DNA of 7,919 bases from Candidatus Brocadiales bacterium (GTDB lineage: Bacteria > Planctomycetota > Brocadiia > Brocadiales > Bathyanammoxibiaceae), in the NCBI GenBank assembly GCA_030586765.1, contig JAUQZZ010000091.1, positions 1 to 7,919 on the forward strand, in the 5' to 3' direction. A model generated the notes under the pieces. The model did not search any database, had not been told where the DNA came from, and worked only from the letters and a program-made list of their open reading frames with translations. Made by a program: the position numbers and the translations under genes. Below are positions 1 through 5,366 of this stretch, piece by piece (within the stretch, counting starts at the first letter, position 1; each line of letters begins with the position of its first letter).

Positions 1-26
1 GGGGCAGGTTTAAAACCTGCCCCTAC
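1..26. repeat. Palindromic repeat, GTAG...CTAC type, cut by window edge
   Basis: Arms GGGGCAGG (1-8) and CCTGCCCC (16-23) pair around an A/T loop (9-15), and CTAC ends the element at 23-26. The partner GTAG would lie just outside the left edge, overlapping the first base. This single-hairpin form resembles the more complex double hairpins at 250, 4333, 6943 and 7850. Hairpins of this general kind are dispersed in many environmental genomes. It could also act as a terminator for a gene to the left, but no T-run follows. Confidence 0.75.
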
Positions 27-60
27 ATCTGCGTAAATGGATATAGATAGGTTAACAATC

Positions 61-105
61 ACCCCCACCCTTCCCTCCCCCATCAAGGGGGAGGGAAACT
101 GGGTT
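61..105. repeat. G/C-rich hairpin repeat
   Basis: A perfect 11-bp inverted repeat, TTCCCTCCCCC (71-81) against GGGGGAGGGAA (87-97), encloses the loop ATCAA. ACCC and GGGT extend the stem after a 3-nt bulge. No T-run follows on either strand, so it looks more like a dispersed intergenic repeat than an intrinsic terminator. The general form (pyrimidine-rich arm, ATCAA loop, purine-rich arm) is common in environmental bacterial genomes. Confidence 0.7.
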
Positions 106-150
106 TGAACTCTGTAAAGTGATACTTTTTCAGAGGTCTCAATTTGTATT

Positions 151-448
151 GTTCATAGACATAGGTAACACTTTTATGGCTGTCCCACCCTGGGATTCTG
201 AAATCGGTCTAAGGTGGATGCAAAAGGCTGAGTTTTCCAAAGGTCTTTGGTAGACAACGACCTTTATGGTCGTTGATGATGCTATCAACGAAGTAAAACT
301 TCGTTGTCTACCGTTGGTCTTCATGTCTGCCAAGAAGATAGGTGGATACGTCTCGGCGGAGGCAGCACTTCCAGAAAAAGTCGTAAGCAGCCTATCCCTG
401 CGGTCCGCCTTAGACGGATTATCCAGAGTGTTACCCATGTCTATATAC
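151..448. mobile_element. Possible relic IS or MITE with inverted ends
   Basis: The stretch 427-448 is the reverse complement of 151-172 at 19 of 22 positions, sharing the core AGTGTTACC-ATGTCTAT. The pair faces inward-outward across about 254 bp, as terminal inverted repeats do. Nothing between them reads as a transposase; open frames here run through palindromic sequence and are not convincing. The best reading is an internally deleted insertion sequence or non-autonomous element, later invaded by the double hairpin at 250-311. No clear target-site duplication was seen, so the call is tentative. Confidence 0.4.
250..311. repeat. Double-hairpin GTAG...CTAC element (copy B)
   Basis: It starts with GTAG (250-253) and ends with CTAC (308-311). 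Hairpin one pairs CAACGACC (255-262) with GGTCGTTG (268-275). Hairpin two pairs CAACGAAG (286-293) with CTTCGTTG (299-306). The first 11 and last 11 bases are also mutually complementary, so one long stem is possible. A close copy lies in opposite orientation at 7850-7909. A GTAG at the foot of a hairpin, with two such units in inverted orientation, is the known layout of REP/BIME elements mobilised by REP-associated tyrosine transposases. That link is inference, since no such transposase is in view. Confidence 0.8.
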
Positions 449-484
449 TCCACAGCGAAGTAAAGAATTTACCTGGAGAAGTTA

Positions 485-514
485 TTGAGTTTTTCTAAGG
501 ATGTGGGTTATAAT
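485..514 (+). promoter_or_regulatory. Sigma70-like promoter for the antiporter gene
   Basis: TTGAGT (485-490) and TATAAT (509-514) are separated by 18 nt. The -10 box is a perfect consensus and the -35 keeps TTGA. Transcription would begin near 521, downstream of the ATG at 501 and only a few bases before the in-frame ATG at 525. If real, it would make the antiporter message almost leaderless. Confidence 0.45.
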
Positions 515-2687
515 AAAACTAATTATGGGCAACGCAGTTCCATCCATTAAACTAGACGATCAAACTGCTTCTCCAGAGGCTAAGATAGTGGCTGAAGGTA
601 TGGAAGAAGCTTCTATACCTGGGGCTGAAGGACTGGAGGCGATGAAACCCCCAGTCGCCACTGCAGATGTGGAAGACCCCGAACCCCCGGCTGATGAGGA
701 TTTATCAGACAGCGAGGGTAAGACCGTCACTGCGGAAGAAACCAACGAAGTACCTGGTGGTCTTTCAGCCCCTGAGGAAAAGGACTCTCCCTCCGGTAGC
801 AATAAAGAATCTGTTCTCGCCACCACCGAGAAAGAACCATCTGTGGTATCTATGGATGAGGATACAGTGGCTGGCGTTAAGGAGCCACTTTCCGTCACTA
901 CTGATAAGGAACACCTCCCCACGACAGCTGATGTCGAATCTCCTGCTGAGGAAGAGTCCCATTTAGTGGCTACCGATAAGGAATCGCCCGATATCCTCCC
1001 TACCCCTACTGACAAGGAGGGCTTCACCGTTATTTACAAGGACTCTCCCCCTGTCAACACGGTGGAAGCACCCTCAGTCACTGCTGATAAGGGGCCCCTG
1101 TCAGTAGATGAAGAACCCCCCTCAGCTACTGCCTATAAAGAATCGCCTCCCACTGTTGCAGTGGAGGAACCCCCTTCTGTCTTTGCTGAGAAGGCCCCAG
1201 AGCAAGTAGTAGCTCAACCAGAACCTCCTGCCACTATGGAGGAGGAATACCCTCCCATCGTGACCTATAAAGAGCACCCCCCAGCCGTATCTGTAGAGGA
1301 ACCCCCTTCCACCACTACTGAGGAGGTAGCGGGTATAATAGAGCGGATAAGTGGTCCAGAGCCAGTTGTAGTCCCCCCAGAACCTCCTGCAGAGGTGATA
1401 GAAGAAGTGCCCCCCTGGGAGATATGGCATACAGACCCTACCGGTAATATCTTACTGGGGACAGCCATCATCCTTGCCGCTGCCAAAATAGGAGGGGAGA
1501 CGGCTAGACTCTTTAAGCTTCCCCCCATGGTAGGGAAGGTTTTTATAGGAATGGTATTAGGTAACATCTACTTCTTAACAGGGTGGGATTTTTTCAATTT
1601 CCTCAGAGCAATGCCCTTCTTGAAGATGCTATCACACTTTGGGGCACTAACCCTTCTTTTAACGGCAGGTCTCCACACAGACCTGGGAGCGGTGCTGAGG
1701 GTAGGGGTTTCCTCTACACTTGTATGTCTTGGCGGCATAGTAGCTCCTGGCGGTCTTGGACTTCTCTTAGGATACTTCCTCCTCCCTGATGCCCCTATGA
1801 GTGAGAAACTCCTCCTGGCTGTTATCATGTGTTGTACCAGTACCGGGGCATTATTATTCACACTGAGGGAGCTAAAGGTGATAAATACCCTGGAGGGTAG
1901 GGTATTATTAGGCGGAACCGTCCTTACAGATATTACGGTATTTTTAGCCTTCAGTATAGTCAGTGGAATTGTTGTGAGAGGCGGAGTTCCCCTCATGGGT
2001 GTAATGATTAGTGTGGGTATTGCATCCCTTTTTCTTACTGGAATCTTGATAGCCAGTCTGCGATACGGTGAGAAAGTTGGGGACTTTATGACAAGAAAGA
2101 TCCCTGAGGGTTTAAAAATATCCATTGTGGCAATTTTATGCCTCTTGTTAGCCTTTCTGACAGAGTCCATCGGCTTACAAACGGTGATAGGGGCCTATGC
2201 AGCAGGCTTGCTCCTACGGAATATGAGGTTAAAAGATACCGACGATAGAGAATATAACGTCGAATGGATTATTAGGCCTGCCTATATGCTTCTTGTACCC
2301 ATGCTCTTTGTCAGGGCAGGGGCGATGATAACCTGGGAGAGTTTTCTTAATATAGAGACAGTATTCCTTGGGCTGGCTGTAGCAGGGGCTGCTATCTTAG
2401 GAAAGCTCTTTTGTGGTGTTTGTCCCCTGGAGAGGGGTATAAATCGCCTAGCAATAGGGGTGGGAATGGCGATAAAACTGGAAATGACCTTAATCCTTGC
2501 TGGAATAGGCAGGGACATGGGAATATTAAACGATGCAGTGTTTTCCTCTTTTATGATGGTTATAATACTTACTTCCACTATAGGTCCTTTCCTTTTAAAG
2601 TTGATCTTATCAAGAAAGGAGATATTGGTTCCTGAGACTCCGCTTAGCCCCCTTAGGGTGGGGTTAAAGGGGTCAGAACTAAGATGA
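501..2687 (+). CDS. Cation/proton antiporter (CPA family) with long acidic N-terminal extension
   Basis: This is probably an inner-membrane Na+(K+)/H+ antiporter of the Na_H_Exchanger family. Residues 314-704 form a hydrophobic core with many membrane segments. Family landmarks are PPMVGKVFIGMVLG (341-354), the CTSTGALLFTLRELKVINT region (445-463) and VLTDITVFL (474-482), which holds the transport aspartate D477. The residue before it is T476, where CPA2 proteins usually have D and CPA1 proteins N. Residues 1-305 are an unusual hydrophilic extension rich in E, P, T, S, V and D with loose repeats (TDKES, EEPPS, PEPPA). It is not a recognised domain, and most family members are near 400 residues. 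Neither ATG has a good Shine-Dalgarno site: AAGG abuts 501 with no spacer, and a TATAAT box at 509-514 would favour 525. The outer start is given. It heads a block with three usp genes. Confidence 0.85.
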   Translation: MWVIIKLIMGNAVPSIKLDDQTASPEAKIVAEGMEEASIPGAEGLEAMKPPVATADVEDPEPPADEDLSDSEGKTVTAEETNEVPGGLSAPEEKDSPSGSNKESVLATTEKEPSVVSMDEDTVAGVKEPLSVTTDKEHLPTTADVESPAEEESHLVATDKESPDILPTPTDKEGFTVIYKDSPPVNTVEAPSVTADKGPLSVDEEPPSATAYKESPPTVAVEEPPSVFAEKAPEQVVAQPEPPATMEEEYPPIVTYKEHPPAVSVEEPPSTTTEEVAGIIERISGPEPVVVPPEPPAEVIEEVPPWEIWHTDPTGNILLGTAIILAAAKIGGETARLFKLPPMVGKVFIGMVLGNIYFLTGWDFFNFLRAMPFLKMLSHFGALTLLLTAGLHTDLGAVLRVGVSSTLVCLGGIVAPGGLGLLLGYFLLPDAPMSEKLLLAVIMCCTSTGALLFTLRELKVINTLEGRVLLGGTVLTDITVFLAFSIVSGIVVRGGVPLMGVMISVGIASLFLTGILIASLRYGEKVGDFMTRKIPEGLKISIVAILCLLLAFLTESIGLQTVIGAYAAGLLLRNMRLKDTDDREYNVEWIIRPAYMLLVPMLFVRAGAMITWESFLNIETVFLGLAVAGAAILGKLFCGVCPLERGINRLAIGVGMAIKLEMTLILAGIGRDMGILNDAVFSSFMMVIILTSTIGPFLLKLILSRKEILVPETPLSPLRVGLKGSELR

Positions 2688-2762
2688 TTTGCTTTGACTT
2701 CTACTATTAGCCCGTTCCTTCTTAAGGTGGTCTTATCGTAACGGAAGAGATTAGTTCTGGAG
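2688..2762 (+). pseudogene. 3' remnant of a second antiporter gene
   Basis: Directly after the antiporter stop and in the same frame, 2688-2738 reads FALTSTISPFLLKVVLS and stops at TAA (2739-2741). This matches LTSTIGPFLLKLILS near residues 690-704 of the intact antiporter. The DNA aligns without gaps at an offset of 126 bp (2571-2636 against 2697-2762) at about 47 of 66 bases by my count. Several differences are third-codon changes (TCC/TCT, CCT/CCG, TCA/TCG). That suggests the end of a diverged paralogue whose body was lost, rather than a recent slippage duplication. It lies in the leader of the first usp gene. Confidence 0.65.
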
Positions 2763-2794
2763 TGGTTACCAGTCACCTTAGAGTAAAAAACATC

Positions 2795-2800
2795 GGAGAG
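2795..2800 (+). promoter_or_regulatory. Ribosome binding site setting the usp1 start
   Basis: GGAGAG ends 3 nt before the ATG at 2804. It favours that start over the in-frame GTG at 2762, which lies inside the antiporter remnant and would add 14 residues absent from the family. Confidence 0.65.
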
Positions 2801-2803
2801 AAG

Positions 2804-3238
2804 ATGATAACGACCTTTAAGAAAATCCTCTGTCCCATCGATTATTCTGAGTGCTCGGCTAAGGCCCTGCGTTATGCGGCAGGTCTGGCCCTGAAGGATT
2901 CCTCAAAACTCTATCTCATGCACGTTATAGATAAACGCATCTACGAGTACGAGGAGCCTATGTACGAAGCCCTGCCCAGGCCTGACGAGGCGCGTCTGAA
3001 GGAGAAGCTCACCGAAAGTATACCGAAAGAGATTAGGTCTGATATCAATGTAGAGACCATAGTTACTGCAGGTATCCCCGCTAATGAGATTATAAATGCC
3101 GCTAGGGAGAAGGAGGTGGATGTAATAGTCATGGGCACCCACGGTAGGACGGGTATAGCCCACGCGGTTATGGGCAGTGTGGCAGAGAATGTAGTGAGAA
3201 AGGCCCCCTGTCCCGTCCTCACCGTGCGGCACCCTTAA
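2804..3238 (+). CDS. Universal stress protein, ATP-binding type (first of three)
   Basis: A 144-residue single-domain cytoplasmic UspA-family protein of normal family length. The N-terminal strand FKKILCPIDYSECS carries the nucleotide-contacting aspartate D13. The C-terminal ATP-binding signature G-2x-G-9x-G-S is complete at G111, G114, G124 and S125, and the last strand is CPVLTV. Members with this signature bind ATP, usually as dimers, and act as stress or energy-state signalling proteins. The ATG at 2804 aligns with the family's first strand. The gene follows the antiporter by 116 nt with no clear promoter between, so cotranscription is likely. Some cation antiporters carry fused Usp domains, which makes a regulatory partnership with the antiporter plausible, but nothing here proves it. 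Confidence 0.93.
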   Translation: MITTFKKILCPIDYSECSAKALRYAAGLALKDSSKLYLMHVIDKRIYEYEEPMYEALPRPDEARLKEKLTESIPKEIRSDINVETIVTAGIPANEIINAAREKEVDVIVMGTHGRTGIAHAVMGSVAENVVRKAPCPVLTVRHP

Positions 3239-3254
3239 GAGGATATGAGGTAAG

Positions 3255-3300
3255 ATGCAGTTAAGCAAAATGCGATTATTAACCGCATGTGCCCCACATG
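3255..3300. repeat. Intergenic palindrome, usp/TPR family copy 1, plus small hairpin
   Basis: Positions 3255-3288 match 5286-5319 at 31 of 34 positions. The arms ATGCAGTTAA (3255-3264) and TTAACCGCAT (3279-3288) pair with one A-C mismatch. An alternative shorter stem uses ATGCGATT (3270-3277). A second perfect hairpin follows, CATGTG (3286-3291) against CACATG (3295-3300). The element fills the gap between usp1 and usp2. Confidence 0.7.
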
Positions 3301-3305
3301 TTACA

Positions 3306-3315
3306 GAGGGAGGGG
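3306..3315 (+). promoter_or_regulatory. Ribosome binding site setting the usp2 start
   Basis: The purine run GAGGGAGGGG ends 7 nt before the ATG at 3323. The alternative in-frame ATG at 3287 would translate the palindrome and add 12 residues not found in the sister genes. Confidence 0.7.
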
Positions 3316-3322
3316 CAATAAG

Positions 3323-3760
3323 ATGATAGGCATAAAAAAGATATTATGCCCCATAGATTATTCAGAATGTTCTTTAGAGGCCCTAAAGTATGCAACACAT
3401 TTTGCCCTGAGGGATTCGGGGAAATTATACCTGATGCATGTTATTGACATAAGGAGCCTGGAACAGTATGCCCCCTTTCAGGTGGCCATTAAACCTGAAT
3501 CAGAAATGATTACCCAGATAAGAGAAGACCTATGGGCAAAGGTGCCTGAGGAGGTGAGAAAAAAGGTCGAGATGGAGGCTATCGTGACGGTAGGCATCCC
3601 ACTGGTAGAGATATTATTGGCTGCCAAGGAAAAAGGGGTTGACATGATAGTCATGGGCACCCACGGCAGGACGGGCCTGGCCCATGTGATTATGGGCAGT
3701 GTGGCAGAGAACGTAGTAAGGAGGGCCCCCTGCCCGGTCCTAACGGTGCGGCGGACTTAA
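3323..3760 (+). CDS. Universal stress protein, ATP-binding type (second of three)
   Basis: A 145-residue UspA-fold protein, homologous along its whole length to its two neighbours. It begins IKKILCPIDYSECS with D12 at the nucleotide-site position. The ATP signature is intact at G112, G115, G125 and S126, and it ends CPVLTVRRT. The middle region (about 45-80), which is exposed and variable in Usp proteins, differs most from the other copies, so the three may respond to or bind different partners. The gap to usp1 is 84 nt and holds a palindrome. No separate promoter was identified. The final ~40 codons are strikingly similar to usp1 and usp3 at the DNA level, which suggests gene conversion. Confidence 0.93.
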   Translation: MIGIKKILCPIDYSECSLEALKYATHFALRDSGKLYLMHVIDIRSLEQYAPFQVAIKPESEMITQIREDLWAKVPEEVRKKVEMEAIVTVGIPLVEILLAAKEKGVDMIVMGTHGRTGLAHVIMGSVAENVVRRAPCPVLTVRRT

Positions 3761-3770
3761 AGGCGGCGGG

Positions 3771-3795
3771 GTAAAATGCGTTTAGTAACTGCGCA
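3771..3795. repeat. Degenerate intergenic palindrome, family copy 2
   Basis: GTAAAATGCG (3771-3780) is identical to the corresponding stretch of the copy upstream of the TPR operon. TTTAGTAAC and a GCGCA arm follow in place of ATTATTAAC and CGCAT. The stem is short and imperfect. It sits just after usp2, as copy 1 sits after usp1. Confidence 0.45.
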
Positions 3796-3817
3796 CTAGA
3801 GAGAGGAGAGCAAGAAG

Positions 3818-4282
3818 ATGGTAAGCTTAAGTGAGAAGACGGTGAGTATAAAGAAGATACTGTGTCCTGTAGATTTTTCTGCGTGTTCCGACGAGGCCCT
3901 AAAATATGCCGCTTATCTGGCCCTCATGGACTCGGCAAAGCTGTATCTTATGCATGTCATAGATGTGCGTATGTATGGACATGAGACACCTATTTCTTTT
4001 GAGATGCCTCGTCCAGACGCTGAGACGATAGAACGGATGAAAAAGGAACTGAAGGCCAGCATCTCTTCTCAGAAGATATACGAAAAGATAAACCTAGAAA
4101 CCATTGTCACCGTGGGCATCCCTGCCACAGAGATTATCAAGGCGGCAAAGGAAAAGCAGGTAGACATGATAGTCATGGGAACCCACGGCAGGACAGGCAT
4201 AGCCCACGTGGTTGTGGGCAGTGTGGCAGAGAATGTGGTAAGGAGGGCCTCCTGCCCTGTTCTTACCGTGCGTCATCCTTAG
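3818..4282 (+). CDS. Universal stress protein, ATP-binding type (third of three)
   Basis: A 154-residue UspA-fold protein with about ten more N-terminal residues (MVSLSEKTVS) than its neighbours before the usual IKKILCPVDFSACS strand. D19 is the nucleotide-site aspartate. The ATP signature is complete at G121, G124, G134 and S135, and it ends CPVLTVRHP like usp1. The start is supported by AGGAGAG (3804-3810), 7 nt upstream. It lies 57 nt after usp2 and is probably in the same transcript. A palindrome, a double-hairpin repeat and a scar of a fourth usp gene follow it. Confidence 0.93.
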   Translation: MVSLSEKTVSIKKILCPVDFSACSDEALKYAAYLALMDSAKLYLMHVIDVRMYGHETPISFEMPRPDAETIERMKKELKASISSQKIYEKINLETIVTVGIPATEIIKAAKEKQVDMIVMGTHGRTGIAHVVVGSVAENVVRRASCPVLTVRHP

Positions 4283-4291
4283 GGGGGCTGG

Positions 4292-4314
4292 GTAAACATA
4301 GTTAATAACCACAT
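4292..4314. repeat. Degenerate intergenic palindrome, family copy 3
   Basis: Begins GTAAA like copies 2 and 4 and contains GTTAATAACC with a small GTT-AAT-AAC hairpin. Its reverse strand, ATGTGGTTATTAACTAT, resembles the family core ATGCGATTATTAACCGCAT. It follows usp3 at the same relative place as copies 1 and 2 follow usp1 and usp2. Confidence 0.4.
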
Positions 4315-4332
4315 TTTCAGGGGCAGGAGTAG

Positions 4333-4383
4333 GTAGGGCAAGGCTTTAGCCTTGCTTAAAGCAAACCTAAAGGTTTGCCCTAC
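4333..4383. repeat. Double-hairpin GTAG...CTAC element (copy C)
   Basis: It starts GTAG and ends CTAC. Hairpin one is GCAAGGC-TTTA-GCCTTGC, hairpin two GCAAACC-TAAA-GGTTTGC, with a short TTAAA-like linker. The layout matches the elements at 250, 6943 and 7850, but the arm sequences are unrelated to theirs. It lies between usp3 and the convergent minus-strand gene, where it could slow transcription from either side. It also abuts a usp gene scar, so it may mark or have helped the deletion. Confidence 0.8.
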
Positions 4384-4384
4384 A

Positions 4385-4408
4385 GAACTTACTGTGCGTC
4401 ACCCCTGA
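4385..4408 (+). pseudogene. 3' remnant of a probable fourth usp gene
   Basis: 4385-4408 reads E-L-T-V-R-H-P-stop. From CTT at 4388 it matches the last codons of usp3 (4262-4282) nearly base for base: CTTAC, GTGCGTCA and CC are shared, with differences at third positions. The sequence before it is the double hairpin at 4333-4383, not usp. The simplest reading is a tandem fourth copy whose body was deleted. The match is short, so a chance or patch duplication remains possible. Confidence 0.5.
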
Positions 4409-4428
4409 GACGCCGGCTCTTTAAGAAG

Positions 4429-5016
4429 CTACTCTTTGTACTCCCTGTTGAATAGTTTAAAGAATCTGTTACAGCAATCTTCTGCCTGGGCTGCCAGGCT
4501 ACGATAACTTTCAATGTCTTCTTCTCCCAGGACCTTTTCCTGCCAGGGGCCTCCCCAGAGGTCCTCTATTAATACTGATTCGCCCTTAGCTACCCCCTCA
4601 ATAAATTCCTTCCTCTTTTCTGCCGCCTCCTCAGAGAATAATCCCAACTCTGTCATGCGTCTCTCCCAGAACCCTCTTTCCGAGTTCTTAGGAACCTGCT
4701 TCCTTTCAAAGGCCCATACAACATCTTGTAAGAAACACTTTTCCATAAAATGCAGCCCAGCCAGGGACTCCTGTACAGTTAGAAGTTCTTGTTGATTCCA
4801 CTTATGCTTGTCAACTATCTCCCAGAATCTTTTATGAATCTCCCTGATGGGCATGTCTTCCTCCGCTTTCAATACCACCGGCGTTACTATTTCCTTGAGC
4901 AGCTCCCATCGCTCCTCTTTGCTTAAAGAGTAATAGGGATTGCTTTCCTGGGCGGATTGGCTAAAACACACCCCACCAAACCATATTAGAATAGACAGGA
5001 TTATGGGTATCCTCAC
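4429..5016 (-). CDS. Exported protein of unknown function
   Basis: A 195-residue protein that I do not recognise. Residues 1-22 form a signal peptide (MRIPIILSILIWFGGVCFSQ then SA), with cleavage likely after S19 or A22. C17 does not sit in a convincing lipobox. The mature part is charged, rich in E, K and W, and predicted mostly helical, with three cysteines (C94, C181, C182). The GTG start at 5016 is well supported: AAGGAGGT (5021-5028) lies 4 nt upstream, and a TTGAAA-17-TAATAT promoter lies at 5061-5089. The gene stands alone, convergent with the usp block and divergent from the TPR operon. It probably acts in the periplasm or outside; nothing indicates a catalytic role. Confidence 0.8.
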   Translation of the reverse strand: MRIPIILSILIWFGGVCFSQSAQESNPYYSLSKEERWELLKEIVTPVVLKAEEDMPIREIHKRFWEIVDKHKWNQQELLTVQESLAGLHFMEKCFLQDVVWAFERKQVPKNSERGFWERRMTELGLFSEEAAEKRKEFIEGVAKGESVLIEDLWGGPWQEKVLGEEDIESYRSLAAQAEDCCNRFFKLFNREYKE

Positions 5017-5020
5017 CTCT

Positions 5021-5028
5021 ACCTCCTT
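5021..5028 (-). promoter_or_regulatory. Strong Shine-Dalgarno site for the exported protein
   Basis: On the minus strand AAGGAGGT is a full anti-16S match, 4 nt before the GTG start at 5016. It settles this start despite the non-ATG codon. Confidence 0.75.
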
Positions 5029-5060
5029 GAAACCAGATGTTTTTAGATGAAATTTGGTTC

Positions 5061-5089
5061 ATATTACAGTCTTTTTATATCACTTTCAA
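5061..5089 (-). promoter_or_regulatory. Sigma70-like promoter for the exported protein gene
   Basis: On the minus strand TTGAAA (5089-5084) and TAATAT (5066-5061) are separated by exactly 17 nt. Transcription would start near 5054, giving a leader of about 37 nt with the Shine-Dalgarno site at its end. Confidence 0.65.
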
Positions 5090-5208
5090 GATTCCAGAAC
5101 CTACCGCTCATTCAAAGGAGTCCTTCCTTGAGGATGAGGGGGTACAATTTTCTCTAAAAGAGGGGCCAGTAGTCTTAAGAGAGAAGGGCTGGGCCTCAGA
5201 TAAAAATA
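5090..5208. other. Intergenic stretch, no gene seen
   Basis: This lies between two divergent promoters in the 350-bp gap. A plus-strand open frame (5037-5225) runs across it, but it has no Shine-Dalgarno site, no known domain, and begins inside the leader of the opposite gene. No repeat or RNA structure stands out here. Confidence 0.5.
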
Positions 5209-5237
5209 TTGGAAAATTGTCCTGATAGACTTATACT
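5209..5237 (+). promoter_or_regulatory. Sigma70-like promoter for the TPR operon
   Basis: TTGGAA (5209-5214) and TATACT (5232-5237) are 17 nt apart. Transcription from about 5244 would give a leader of about 120 nt that contains the hairpin at 5278-5327, so that hairpin would act as RNA if it acts at all. Confidence 0.55.
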
Positions 5238-5277
5238 AATGGCCGTGGTCTTATAGTTGCACCAAGAAGGCATGAAA

Positions 5278-5327
5278 GGTGTAGAATGCAGTTAAGTAAA
5301 ATGCGATTATTAATCGTATTCTACACC
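5278..5327. repeat. 50-nt hairpin in TPR operon leader (palindrome family copy 4)
   Basis: GGTGTAGAAT (5278-5287) is the exact reverse complement of ATTCTACACC (5318-5327). Pairing continues inward through GCAGTTAA (5288-5295) and TTAATCGT (5310-5317) with one A-C mismatch and two G-U pairs. This gives an 18-bp stem and a 14-nt loop. An alternative inner stem is ATGCGATT-ATT-AATCGTAT (5301-5319). The inner 34 nt match 3255-3288 at 31 positions. It is not followed by a T-run, so it does not look like a terminator. Confidence 0.75.
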
Positions 5328-5366
5328 CTGTTTTACTCAATCTTTTATCACGTACAGGGGTGAAGC

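Noticed and set aside
250..311. CRISPR-like repeats among the hairpins
   Set aside because: The copies are isolated, not regularly spaced, and show no spacer units or cas genes.
139..453. Open frames around the 151-448 element, read as a transposase remnant
   Set aside because: They run straight through palindromes and lack any integrase or transposase motif.
560..1027. Minus-strand Ser/Val-rich open frame opposite the extension
   Set aside because: It mirrors the acidic repeats of the antiporter extension. I considered whether the extension itself was the artefact, but the plus frame continues unbroken into the membrane domain.
1568..2170. Long minus-strand open frame opposite the antiporter
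   Set aside because: It is antisense to a clearly coding membrane domain. Its composition (basic, S/P/R rich) is what antisense of hydrophobic codons gives.
2282..2776. Minus-strand open frame over the antiporter 3' end
   Set aside because: It has no signal of its own and runs across the antiporter end and the remnant, which have coding evidence on the other strand.
5037..5225. Plus-strand 62-codon open frame
   Set aside because: It has no Shine-Dalgarno site or known motif, and it overlaps the promoter and leader of the opposite-strand gene.
5257..5287. Promoter TTGCAC with TAGAAT upstream of the TPR operon
   Set aside because: The spacing is 19 nt and the -10 lies in the hairpin arm. The site at 5209-5237 is better spaced and closer to consensus.
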